Assembly (NCBI GenBank): GCA_910587495.1
Contig: CAJUMT010000198.1
Span: 1-6,417, forward strand
Direction: 5' to 3'
DNA: 6,417 nucleotides
Source: an uncultured Lachnospiraceae bacterium
Lineage (GTDB): Bacteria; Bacillota_A; Clostridia; Lachnospirales; Lachnospiraceae
Position numbers and translations under genes: made by a program. How positions within the stretch are numbered: the first letter of the stretch is position 1; each line of letters begins with the position of its first letter. Of this stretch, positions 1 through 5,956 are shown piece by piece. Under the pieces are notes generated by a model. That model was not told the DNA's origin. It did no database searches and worked only from the letters and a program-made list of their open reading frames with translations.

Positions 1-45
1 GATCTTGCTGTGTGACTGGAGTTCAGACGTGTGCTCTTCCGATCT
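1..45 (+). other. Illumina P7 adapter carried into the contig (artefact)
   Basis: Positions 12-45 match, base for base, the TruSeq read-2 adapter: they begin GTGACTGGAG and end GCTCTTCCGATCT. Positions 1-3 (GAT) fit the end of the P7 primer arm and positions 4-11 (CTTGCTGT) fit an 8-nt index, which would be reported as ACAGCAAG. The order P7 arm, index, adapter, insert is exactly that of a library molecule, so biological sequence should start at about position 46. The match is seen directly against the known adapter sequence; reading 4-11 as the index is inferred from its position. An apparent GTG start at 31 and the five codons after it are adapter and belong to no protein. Confidence 0.97.
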
Positions 46-432
46 GCTGCGTTTATTGATACGGCCAACCATCTGAGACAGGTGCTTGATACGGTTCGGG
101 CGTTCTTTCCGTTTCTGCTGGTGTTGATCGTGGGTGTGGGGTATCTGGTGACGCTGCTGCTTTTGAACAGCCGAAAAAAAGAGGCGGCGCTTCTTCGCTC
201 TATCGGTCTAGGAAGGTGGAGGTGCTTTCGGATATTTTTCGTGGAACAGCTTTTGCTAGTGGTATCGGGAATTGTTCTGGGAAGCATACTGTCTGTGCTT
301 TTACAGGGAAATTATGGAGTGGATTCGGTGCTGTCCGGCTGTCTGGTGGGGATTTTTTACATGCTGGGCAATAGCCTGGCCATCTGGAGAATCTTGAAAG
401 TAAGCGTTATGGAAGCACTGTTTCAATCTTGA
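46..432 (+). CDS. FtsX-like ABC transporter permease, C-terminal part (5' partial)
   Basis: This is the last 128 residues of a membrane permease; its beginning is lost at the contig edge. Three hydrophobic segments are visible at about residues 20-40, 64-86 and 93-113 of the fragment. Between the first two lies NSRKKEAALLRSIGLGRWR, which fits the cytoplasmic loop of FtsX/MacB permeases (basic, then E..LLR.IG), the loop that couples to the ATPase. The C-terminal tail VMEALFQS also resembles the usual 'P.eaL' ending of the family. It lies 26 bases before the ATPase gene on the same strand, so the two probably share an operon. Full family members have a large extracytoplasmic domain before these helices, which cannot be seen here. 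The substrate is unknown. The frame happens to continue into the adapter, so any model starting upstream of 46 is wrong. Confidence 0.88.
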   Translation, partial: AAFIDTANHLRQVLDTVRAFFPFLLVLIVGVGYLVTLLLLNSRKKEAALLRSIGLGRWRCFRIFFVEQLLLVVSGIVLGSILSVLLQGNYGVDSVLSGCLVGIFYMLGNSLAIWRILKVSVMEALFQS

Positions 433-440
433 TCAACACA

Positions 441-450
441 GGAAGAGGGG
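441..450 (+). promoter_or_regulatory. Ribosome binding site that sets the ATPase start
   Basis: GGAAGAGGGG ends 8 bases before the ATG at 459. This supports that ATG over the in-frame TTG at 429, which overlaps the end of the upstream permease, has no comparable site in front of it, and would add ten residues absent from this ATPase family. Confidence 0.75.
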
Positions 451-458
451 TAGGAAAA

Positions 459-1130
459 ATGGAAATTTTACGGGCGGAGCATGTGTCGTACAGCTATCAG
501 ACGAAATATCAGAAAGTAGATGCGGTAAAAAATGTGAGCTGTGTATTTGAGCAGGGAAAATTTTATGCTATCACCGGAGAGTCAGGAAGCGGGAAGAGTA
601 CATTTTTATCACTTCTTGCAGGATTGGACGTGCCTTCGGACGGAAACATCTATGTGCAGGGACAGGCACTGAACCGGATGGACCGGGACGCTTATCGGCT
701 GAATCAGGCATCAGTCGTTTATCAGTCCTTTCATCTGTTCCCGCTTTTGACTGCGCTGGAGAATGTGATGCTGCCCATGGAATTTAAGAAGATCCGAAAG
801 AAAGAAGCGTCCGCCCGCGCAGAGAGTCTTCTAAAACGGGTGGGACTTGGAGAACGGATTTTCTGGCAGTTTCCGAAGATGATGAGCGGGGGAGAGCAGC
901 AGCGGGTGGCCATTGCCCGGGCGGTGGCAGCGGGAGGAGAGATTATCCTCGCAGACGAGCCAACCGGCAATCTGGACTCCGACAATGAGCAGAAGATTGT
1001 GGCGCTTTTAAAAGAGCTGGCGCATGAGGACGGTTACACAGTCATCGTCATTACCCACAACCAGGGAGTGGCGGCACAGACCGATCATGTATTCCGGATG
1101 TCGGATGGGAAGCTGGAGCAGGTGAGATAG
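459..1130 (+). CDS. ABC transporter ATP-binding protein, MacB/LolD type
   Basis: This 223-residue cytoplasmic ATPase would energise the two flanking FtsX-like permeases. All nucleotide-binding motifs are present in order: Walker A GESGSGKS at 40-47 (Lys46), Q-loop Gln89 in VYQSFHLFP, signature MSGGEQQR at 142-149, Walker B IILADE at 162-167 (catalytic Glu167), D-loop NLD at 171-173 and H-loop His200. The first signature residue is Met rather than the more common Leu, a mild variation. Length and the GNLDS.. stretch match the MacB/LolD/SalX group, in which the ATPase usually drives mechanotransmission or peptide/lipid export rather than ordinary import. It ends with TAG one base before the next start, so the downstream permease is probably translationally coupled. 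Family assignment is firm; substrate cannot be told from the sequence. Confidence 0.95.
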   Translation: MEILRAEHVSYSYQTKYQKVDAVKNVSCVFEQGKFYAITGESGSGKSTFLSLLAGLDVPSDGNIYVQGQALNRMDRDAYRLNQASVVYQSFHLFPLLTALENVMLPMEFKKIRKKEASARAESLLKRVGLGERIFWQFPKMMSGGEQQRVAIARAVAAGGEIILADEPTGNLDSDNEQKIVALLKELAHEDGYTVIVITHNQGVAAQTDHVFRMSDGKLEQVR

Positions 1131-1131
1131 A

Positions 1132-2964
1132 ATGATTATTATAAACAGTGTCCGTCAGCTTTGGCGTATGAAAGGGAGATCCTGTCTGTTTTTGCTATTG
1201 CTTTTTCTGGCTTCAGGACTGTTCAGCCTGGGCAGAGGATTTCAGACTATCAACCGGCGGAATATGGAAGCTTATGAGGACAGCTTTATGACTATCGGTA
1301 CGGCAGAGCAGAAAGCAGATACGGTGCAGGAGATTGTGGATTGGGACGCGGAGATCAAAGATTATCATATTTACAGCCGTTCCGCCTATGATTCTTATGT
1401 TCCCCTGTCCGCGTTGGATTTTGAAGGGGCAGATTATCTGTCCGGACCGGAAAAAAGGGTGTTCTACGGTGCCTATAATCCGGATTATAACATGTATGAA
1501 AGAGGGCTCCAAGGTTCGGTCATTTTGGAAGTTACGCCTTTGGAGGATGTGATTCCGGATCATCCGGTGAAACTTGCGGTCACCCGTATCCTTTGCGGGA
1601 CATCTGATCTGTGGGAAGGACTCAATATTACATTCTGCAATCATTACGATCCGAAACCTGCAATGCTGTATGCCGGAAAGACTTATATTATGAGCCTGAC
1701 GAACCGGCGTGGGCATGAAAATGGGAAACAGTTTGCGGAAGATGTGAAGACGGAGTATGTCCCGTGGCCGGTGCTTGCGTCTGATCAGGTGGGGCCGGAA
1801 GGCGAACCTGTGGAGGATGAGGTGGAGGACGGAGCTTTTTGTGATGAGGTGACAGAAGGATTTTATGAGACCAGAAGAGGTAAAAGGTGGATGGAACTCC
1901 TTAAGACCTTGGATTATACGGAACATATTTTTCCTGTGACCGGGACAGACAATATCCATCTGATGATGGCATTTTACAACGGAGACGTCTGGGTCAGTTC
2001 CGGCAGGGAATTTACGGAAGAAGAATATGAAAAAGGGGAAAAAGTATGCCTGATTGATGAGACATTTGCCCGGATCAACGGTCTTGAGCCAGGAGATTCT
2101 ATGCGGCTGCCGCTTATATATGCCAATCATAAAGTGTCTGCGGGTAGACAGTTTGGCAGAAGCGGATTGAAAGTCACGGCGCTTTTAAACACAGAAGGGC
2201 AATGCTATCCGATATTTGAAGACAGTATGTATACGATCGTGGGATTGTACAGCGGAAGTACCGGCTTTAAAAATGAATATGGACTGGGGTATAATGAGAT
2301 TCTTATTCCCAGCCGTTCCGTGAGAAACAGCGATGCAGACAACATCACGGCTTATGGTCCCATGCTGGGCAGCACTACGTCCTTTCAGATTAAGAACGGA
2401 ACCATTCGCGACTATCTGGAAAAGTGGAACCTTCAAGGCATTGATAATATAGAAATTACCTTCTATGATGGTGGGTATACACAGATGAAAGCAGGCATGG
2501 AGAACATGAAACAGATTTCCCGGATTTTGGTGGTTATGGGAGTGGTTCTGATCCTCATGGTTCTGTTGTATTTCACTTGGCTTTTTATCATTCGTCAGGG
2601 AGAGCGGACAGCAGTGGAACGGTGCCTGGGGTTATCAAAAAAGAGCTGTTTTCTGTCTCTGTTTACCGGGATATTTTTGCTGGCAGCGTGCGGAAGTGTT
2701 TTTGGATGCACAGCGGGAAGTTTTTTGTCCCGTCAGATCGCCGGAGGTATTGGGCCGGCCAGCTATTATGACACTTCTTTCAGCAATGGTCTGGTATCGA
2801 ATGCAGAATCCGGGCAGGCCGAAGAGGTGTCCGGCTTCCCGATACAGGAGGCGGCATGGTCCGCAGCCGGAATCCTGCTGGCCGCAAGCCTGATTTCCGG
2901 CGCAGGGATCTGGCTGAATCTAAAAGCGGAGCCTATGTATATGCTCTCAAGAAGAGGAGAGTGA
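1132..2964 (+). CDS. FtsX-like ABC transporter permease with large extracellular domain
   Basis: This 610-residue protein has the MacB/FtsX layout: one N-terminal membrane helix (about 17-34), a long extracytoplasmic region (about 36-463), then three helices (about 465-487, 507-532 and 575-596). After helix 2, RQGERTAVERCLGLSKKS resembles the family coupling loop. The extracytoplasmic part contains an acidic run at 223-246 (EGEPVEDEVEDG and onward); I do not recognise a specific fold there. The ATG at 1132 lies one base after the ATPase stop and has GGTGAG five bases upstream. Because an incomplete, different permease precedes the ATPase, the transporter is probably a heterodimer of two unlike permeases with an ATPase dimer. 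The role (peptide export, lipid handling or cell-envelope signalling) is not evident. No nearby two-component system is visible to suggest BceAB-type resistance. Confidence 0.88.
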   Translation: MIIINSVRQLWRMKGRSCLFLLLLFLASGLFSLGRGFQTINRRNMEAYEDSFMTIGTAEQKADTVQEIVDWDAEIKDYHIYSRSAYDSYVPLSALDFEGADYLSGPEKRVFYGAYNPDYNMYERGLQGSVILEVTPLEDVIPDHPVKLAVTRILCGTSDLWEGLNITFCNHYDPKPAMLYAGKTYIMSLTNRRGHENGKQFAEDVKTEYVPWPVLASDQVGPEGEPVEDEVEDGAFCDEVTEGFYETRRGKRWMELLKTLDYTEHIFPVTGTDNIHLMMAFYNGDVWVSSGREFTEEEYEKGEKVCLIDETFARINGLEPGDSMRLPLIYANHKVSAGRQFGRSGLKVTALLNTEGQCYPIFEDSMYTIVGLYSGSTGFKNEYGLGYNEILIPSRSVRNSDADNITAYGPMLGSTTSFQIKNGTIRDYLEKWNLQGIDNIEITFYDGGYTQMKAGMENMKQISRILVVMGVVLILMVLLYFTWLFIIRQGERTAVERCLGLSKKSCFLSLFTGIFLLAACGSVFGCTAGSFLSRQIAGGIGPASYYDTSFSNGLVSNAESGQAEEVSGFPIQEAAWSAAGILLAASLISGAGIWLNLKAEPMYMLSRRGE

Positions 2965-2987
2965 CGACAACGGAAGTATGATGTAAG

Positions 2988-3025
2988 AAAATCAGCTTTC
3001 TGCAGATGCAGAGAGCTGATTTTTT
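2988..3025. terminator. Hairpin terminator between convergent genes, probably bidirectional
   Basis: The arms 2988-3004 and 3007-3023 can form 17 pairs, including one T-G wobble (2998/3013), around the bases GA; in practice the top pairs would open into a larger loop. The plus-strand arm ends in six T residues (3020-3025), fitting a Rho-independent terminator for the ABC operon that stops at 2964. On the minus strand the stem is followed by TTTTCTT, so it can also serve the regulator gene, whose stop is at 3046. Confidence 0.85.
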
Positions 3026-3045
3026 ACGGAGTAAAAAGAGCTGTG

Positions 3046-3777
3046 TCAGATGGATTTTCTTACCGCATTGTCATAAAAGCGGAAATAATCCGGGCGGTGG
3101 CGGGACTGCGTGTATTCAAACATCACGCCGTCGCTGTTGTAGGTCTGACTGCTCACCACTGCCATACAGTTATAATCCTCGGCGTTTAATTCCAGATATT
3201 TTTCGTCAATCTGCGTCATCTTTTCTACAGTCATAATTCGTTTGCTGTTTACGATCGTCATGTGCAGCGTATTTTCCAGATAATCATAGATGGAGTTTTG
3301 TGCAATTTCTGCCGTGAGGCAGGGAGCGGCTTCTTTTAAGAAATAGTTATGGTTCAGAATTAAAGGCAGGCTGTCTAAATAGTGCAGCCGCTGGATATAA
3401 TAAATATCCGTTCCGACAGGAAAACCGGTGTATGCAGCCTGTTTTTCGTTAACTGCAAACTCGGTAAATAAAAGGACTTTTGTAAGGGGGGTATGACCGT
3501 TTCTCAGGGCAGACTCCCGGAAACTTTCAATTTCTCCGATCGTGAAGGATGTCTGGGTTACGGGCTGATAAATATTGCGGACTCCCTTTCCCTGCATGGT
3601 CTGCACATAGCCGTCGGATACCAGGCGGCTGACGGCGCGGCGCAGGGTATTGCGGGAACAGTGGTACGTCTTTATCAGTGTGTTTTCCGAAGGCAAAAGT
3701 TCCTGATAAGCGAAGACGTCGCTTTCAATTTTCTGTTTTAAGTCTTTATATATGGTTTCATATATTGATTTCGGCAT
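3046..3777 (-). CDS. treR: GntR/HutC-family transcriptional regulator, probable trehalose operon repressor
   Basis: This 243-residue DNA-binding protein starts MPKSIYETIYKDLKQKI, typical of TreR-type GntR regulators. A winged helix-turn-helix occupies about residues 4-70, with LPSE at 28-31, recognition segment SRNTLRRAV at 41-49 and wing GKG at 63-65. Residues from about 77 to 240 fit the UTRA effector domain of the HutC subfamily, which in TreR proteins binds trehalose-6-phosphate. Length is close to Bacillus TreR (about 238). The ATG at 3777 is chosen because AGAGGTG lies six bases before it; an upstream in-frame start at 3816 would add 13 unrelated residues and fall ahead of that site. 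It is divergent from the trehalose PTS operon, and operators with the HutC-type GTnTAnAC core lie between them. Identity as TreR is inferred mainly from neighbours plus N-terminal similarity. It likely represses the tre operon and perhaps itself. Confidence 0.87.
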   Translation of the reverse strand: MPKSIYETIYKDLKQKIESDVFAYQELLPSENTLIKTYHCSRNTLRRAVSRLVSDGYVQTMQGKGVRNIYQPVTQTSFTIGEIESFRESALRNGHTPLTKVLLFTEFAVNEKQAAYTGFPVGTDIYYIQRLHYLDSLPLILNHNYFLKEAAPCLTAEIAQNSIYDYLENTLHMTIVNSKRIMTVEKMTQIDEKYLELNAEDYNCMAVVSSQTYNSDGVMFEYTQSRHRPDYFRFYDNAVRKSI

Positions 3778-3783
3778 TTTTTG

Positions 3784-3790
3784 CACCTCT
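3784..3790 (-). promoter_or_regulatory. Ribosome binding site that sets the regulator start
   Basis: On the minus strand AGAGGTG (3790 to 3784) is followed by six bases and then the ATG at 3777. This decides the 243-residue model over the longer frame opening at 3816. Confidence 0.8.
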
Positions 3791-3833
3791 TTGATTCGGT
3801 AATTAGAGATTATCATAAAATCCCCACAAAATT

Positions 3834-3861
3834 ATTATAGAACAGAACGAAAAAATGTCAA
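3834..3861 (-). promoter_or_regulatory. Promoter of the regulator gene
   Basis: On the minus strand there is a perfect -35 TTGACA (3861-3856), a 16-base spacer, and a perfect -10 TATAAT (3839-3834). The expected start of transcription is near 3827, giving a leader of about 50 bases before the regulator ATG at 3777. The upstream operator copy at 3866-3877 ends only four bases before the -35 box, so feedback control is plausible but not shown. Confidence 0.8.
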
Positions 3862-3865
3862 TGAC

Positions 3866-3877
3866 TTGTTTAAACAA
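3866..3877. promoter_or_regulatory. Operator copy O1, between the divergent promoters
   Basis: TTGTTTAAACAA is a perfect 12-base palindrome containing the TGTTTAAACA core shared with two further copies downstream. Its core GTTTAAAC fits the GTnTAnAC pattern known for HutC-type GntR operators. It lies upstream of both -35 boxes, just behind the regulator promoter, and so could take part in regulator autocontrol or in DNA looping with the other copies. The binding protein is inferred to be the adjacent regulator. Confidence 0.78.
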
Positions 3878-3892
3878 ATTTTCAAAAAACTG

Positions 3893-3921
3893 TTGACATG
3901 TTTAAACAAGTGTGGTATAAC
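3893..3921 (+). promoter_or_regulatory. Promoter of the trehalose PTS operon
   Basis: A perfect -35 TTGACA (3893-3898), a 17-base spacer, and -10 TATAAC (3916-3921) preceded by TGG, giving an extended -10. This should be a strong sigma-A promoter starting near 3928, with a leader of about 45 bases before the ATG at 3973. An operator copy fills most of the spacer and another follows the start site, so bound repressor would block RNA polymerase directly. Confidence 0.88.
3896..3911. promoter_or_regulatory. Operator copy O2, inside the tre promoter spacer
   Basis: ACATGTTTAAACAAGT, with the perfect palindromic core TGTTTAAACA at 3899-3908. It overlaps the last three bases of the -35 box and fills the spacer towards the -10. 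The 16 bases are identical to the third copy at 3933-3948. O1 differs from them at two of the 16 positions. Confidence 0.82.
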
Positions 3922-3932
3922 AGAGTCATGAA

Positions 3933-3948
3933 ACATGTTTAAACAAGT
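3933..3948. promoter_or_regulatory. Operator copy O3, just after the tre start site
   Basis: The same 16 bases as O2, offset by 37 bases, with core TGTTTAAACA at 3936-3945. It begins a few bases after the predicted transcription start and ends before the ribosome site GGAGG (3959-3963) of the permease gene, so it belongs to the initially transcribed region. Confidence 0.82.
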
Positions 3949-3972
3949 TGAGAGAAGTGGAGGAATGAAAGC

Positions 3973-5544
3973 ATGGGAAAATATGCAGAGGACGCAAGGC
4001 AGTTGTTACAGCTGGTAGGCGGCAAAGAGAACATCGCGGCAGTATCGCATTGTATGACGAGGATGCGTTTTGCCCTGGTCGAACCGAAAAAGGCGGATGT
4101 GCCTGCAATTGAGGCAATGAAAGTTGTAAAGGGAAGTTTTACACAGTCGGGACAGTTTCAGGTAATCATCGGCAATACGGTGGCTGATTTTTATAACGAC
4201 TTTGTAAAAGAAGCGGGCATTGAAGGCGTATCGAAGGACGCGGTAAAGCAGGCGGCAAAGAAAAACCAGAATGTACTGCAGCGCATCATTACGGTGCTGG
4301 CGGAAATTTTTGCGCCGCTGATTCCGGCAATTATTACGGGTGGTCTGATTCTGGGGTTCAGAAATTGTATTGACAGTCTGTATCTTTTTGAAAACGGAAC
4401 GAAAACCCTGTGTGATATGAACCAGTTTTGGGCAGGCCTGGACAGCTTTTTGTGGCTGATCGGCGAAGCGGTGTTCCATATGCTTCCGGTTGGCATCTGC
4501 TGGTCTGTGACAAAGAAAATGGGCACCACCCAGATGCTGGGGATTGTCCTTGGCCTTACATTAGTCTCCGGACAGTTGTTAAATGCATATGCGGTTGCAG
4601 GCACGGCGGCAGCGGATATTCCAAAGTGGAATTTCGGCGGCTTCCAGGTAAATATGATCGGTTATCAGGGGCAGGTGCTTCCCGCGATTTTAGCAGCGTT
4701 TACGTTGGTGTATCTGGAAAAATTCTTCCGGAAAATAACGCCGCAGGTAATTTCCATGATTGTTGTTCCGTTCTGTAGTTTGCTGTTGTCCGTCATGGCT
4801 GCCCATTTCGTATTAGGACCGATTGGCTGGAAGATCGGGGCGGCGGTTTCCGCAGTGGTATTTGCCGGAATTACGGGAACCTTCAAGGTTGTATTCGGTG
4901 CGGTTTTTGGTGTGATCTATGCGCCTCTTGTAATAACCGGGCTTCATCATATGTCGAATGCCATTGATTTACAGTTGATCGCGGATTATGACGGAACCAT
5001 GCTGTGGCCTATGATCGCATTGTCAAATATCGCCCAGGGTTCGGCGGTTCTTGGAATGATCTGGCTGCAGAGAAAGGATCAGGAAGCACAGGAAGTCAAT
5101 ATCCCGGCATGTGTTTCCTGTTATTTGGGAGTTACGGAACCGGCAATTTTCGGTGTGAATTTAAAAAGAGGATTTCCGTTTGTATGCGGAATGATCGGTT
5201 CCGGCATAGCGGCGGTTGTCTGCGTGGCGACCGGGACGACAGCAAACGCGATCGGCGTCGGCGGTATTCCGGGTATCCTGTCCATCCAGCCTCCGTTTAT
5301 GGCTTCTTTCGCAGTCTGCTCAGTCATTGCCATTTCCGTTCCGTTTTTATTGACAGTGGCTGTCGGAAAGAAACGCCTGCAGGCGGAGCCGGTGAGCGGG
5401 GCAGCGGAACTGGCGGAAATCGCGGCGGGAGCCGGACAGAGTATAGGGGCGGGCATTGCAGCTTCCGCCATGCGGGAGCAGGCAGCGCCGGATAAATTTA
5501 CAGCATTTTTAACCGGAAAGGCGATCACGCTGGCTGAAGTGTGA
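3973..5544 (+). CDS. treB: Trehalose-specific PTS permease EIIBC, with EIIA domain cut short by an in-frame stop
   Basis: This membrane protein takes up trehalose while phosphorylating it to trehalose-6-phosphate. EIIB spans about residues 1-85, with the phosphorylatable Cys27 in VSHCMTRMRF. EIIC spans about 105-465 and carries stretches shared, from memory, with E. coli TreB: GGLILGFRN (123-131), LPVGICWS (171-178), ALSNIAQGSAV (349-359), GVTEP (386-390) and GVGGIPGILSIQP (428-440). An Ala/Gly-rich linker (about 466-508) leads to FLTGKAITLAEV, the first strand of a Crr-type EIIA domain, where TGA ends the frame at residue 523. The same frame resumes with the rest of EIIA, so the intended product is probably an EIIBCA protein of about 656 residues. 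As it stands, EIIB and EIIC are complete, and phosphate would have to come from a separate EIIA. The ATG at 3973 has GGAGG nine bases upstream. It is first gene of the operon. Confidence 0.93.
   Translation: MGKYAEDARQLLQLVGGKENIAAVSHCMTRMRFALVEPKKADVPAIEAMKVVKGSFTQSGQFQVIIGNTVADFYNDFVKEAGIEGVSKDAVKQAAKKNQNVLQRIITVLAEIFAPLIPAIITGGLILGFRNCIDSLYLFENGTKTLCDMNQFWAGLDSFLWLIGEAVFHMLPVGICWSVTKKMGTTQMLGIVLGLTLVSGQLLNAYAVAGTAAADIPKWNFGGFQVNMIGYQGQVLPAILAAFTLVYLEKFFRKITPQVISMIVVPFCSLLLSVMAAHFVLGPIGWKIGAAVSAVVFAGITGTFKVVFGAVFGVIYAPLVITGLHHMSNAIDLQLIADYDGTMLWPMIALSNIAQGSAVLGMIWLQRKDQEAQEVNIPACVSCYLGVTEPAIFGVNLKRGFPFVCGMIGSGIAAVVCVATGTTANAIGVGGIPGILSIQPPFMASFAVCSVIAISVPFLLTVAVGKKRLQAEPVSGAAELAEIAAGAGQSIGAGIAASAMREQAAPDKFTAFLTGKAITLAEV
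5542..5544 (+). other. In-frame TGA interrupting the EIIA domain
   Basis: The frame reads ...LAEV, stop, DGVFSEGIMGDGMAI... with no shift. E. coli EIIA-Glc reads ...EDVPDVVFAEKIVGDGIAI at the same place, so the stop replaces exactly one residue, the Pro position of 'VPD'. TGA is a normal stop here: three other genes in the window end with it. A sequencing error, a nonsense mutation or tolerated readthrough would all look like this. Confidence 0.9.
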
Positions 5545-5568
5545 GACGGTGTTTTTTCGGAAGGTATT

Positions 5569-5943
5569 ATGGGCGATGGAATGGCAATTGTGCCGGAAAA
5601 TGAGATACTGTACGCACCTGCGGATGCGGAAGTCGCCATGCTGATGCCGGAATCCCGGCATGCCTGCGGATTGACGCTTAATAACGGTATGGAAGTGTTG
5701 TTACATATCGGCATCGACACGGTAGATATGAACGGGGACGGATTTGAATATCTGGTGCGGGAAGGCCAGAAAGTCCAGGCAGGAACGCCGCTCATTAAAT
5801 TTGACAGGGCAAAAATAAAGGCGGCAGGCCATCCGGATGTGACGGTATGTATTGTCACGGGTGAAGGAAACGCACAAGATATTCAGTTCCATACAGGCAT
5901 GCAGGCATGCGAAAAAGAAACCGTAGTGGCAGAGTGGGAATAG
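5569..5943 (+). CDS. PTS EIIA domain, glucose (Crr) type; detached C-terminal part of the trehalose permease
   Basis: This 124-residue frame holds nearly all of a Crr-type EIIA, the soluble domain that passes phosphate from HPr to EIIB. GDGMAIVPENEILYAP matches the start of the conserved core; His31 in ESRHACGL and His46 in LLHIGIDTV correspond to the His75/His90 pair of E. coli EIIA-Glc, with the same 15-residue spacing. His46 is the expected phosphorylation site. The frame is the same as that of the permease, 24 bases past its stop, so this is most simply the rest of one EIIBCA gene. Alone, it lacks the first strand and VF.E segment of the domain. GGAAGG (5559-5564) ends four bases before the ATG, so separate translation by reinitiation is possible, but stability of such a fragment is doubtful. 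It ends at a TAG that overlaps the ribosome site of the next gene. Confidence 0.85.
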   Translation: MGDGMAIVPENEILYAPADAEVAMLMPESRHACGLTLNNGMEVLLHIGIDTVDMNGDGFEYLVREGQKVQAGTPLIKFDRAKIKAAGHPDVTVCIVTGEGNAQDIQFHTGMQACEKETVVAEWE

Positions 5944-5956
5944 AGGAGGCAAAAAA

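Noticed and set aside
31..45. GTG start and first five codons of the upstream permease fragment
   Set aside because: These bases are sequencing adapter; the genuine fragment begins at about 46 and has no visible start.
429..458. TTG start giving the ATPase ten more residues
   Set aside because: It overlaps the end of the upstream permease, lacks a good ribosome site, and the ATG at 459 has GGAAGAGGGG at proper distance and a typical family N-terminus.
1213..2130. 305-residue open frame on the minus strand, inside the second permease
   Set aside because: It lies wholly antisense to a convincing membrane permease, shows no recognisable domain, and its composition (rich in His, Arg, Ile, Phe) looks like a reverse-strand shadow.
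3778..3816. Longer N-terminus for the GntR regulator
   Set aside because: The AGAGGTG ribosome site lies within this stretch, and family similarity begins at MPKSIYETIY from 3777.
3864..3948. Short repeat cluster as a CRISPR-like array
   Set aside because: The repeats are 16 bases, palindromic, only three in number and unevenly spaced across promoter elements, which fits operators, not CRISPR.
3965..3972. ATG at 3965 as an alternative start or leader peptide before treB
   Set aside because: It is only one base after the GGAGGA ribosome site and in another frame that stops after about 17 codons; the ATG at 3973 is properly spaced and gives a canonical EIIB N-terminus.
3834..3972. Catabolite-repression (cre) site near the tre promoter
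   Set aside because: No stretch fits the WTGNAANCGNWNNCA pattern well enough; the region is explained by the promoters and the three operators.
5542..5590. Selenocysteine or reassigned TGA as explanation for the internal stop
   Set aside because: The EIIA family has no cysteine at this position, I see no convincing SECIS-type hairpin just after it, and other genes in the window (ending at 432, 2964 and 3046) use TGA as their normal stop.
5121..5858. 245-residue open frame on the minus strand, across the EIIC/EIIA junction
   Set aside because: It is antisense to conserved EIIC and EIIA coding sequence and is rich in Ala, Pro, Ser and Thr as expected from the complement of such codons; no motif is recognised.
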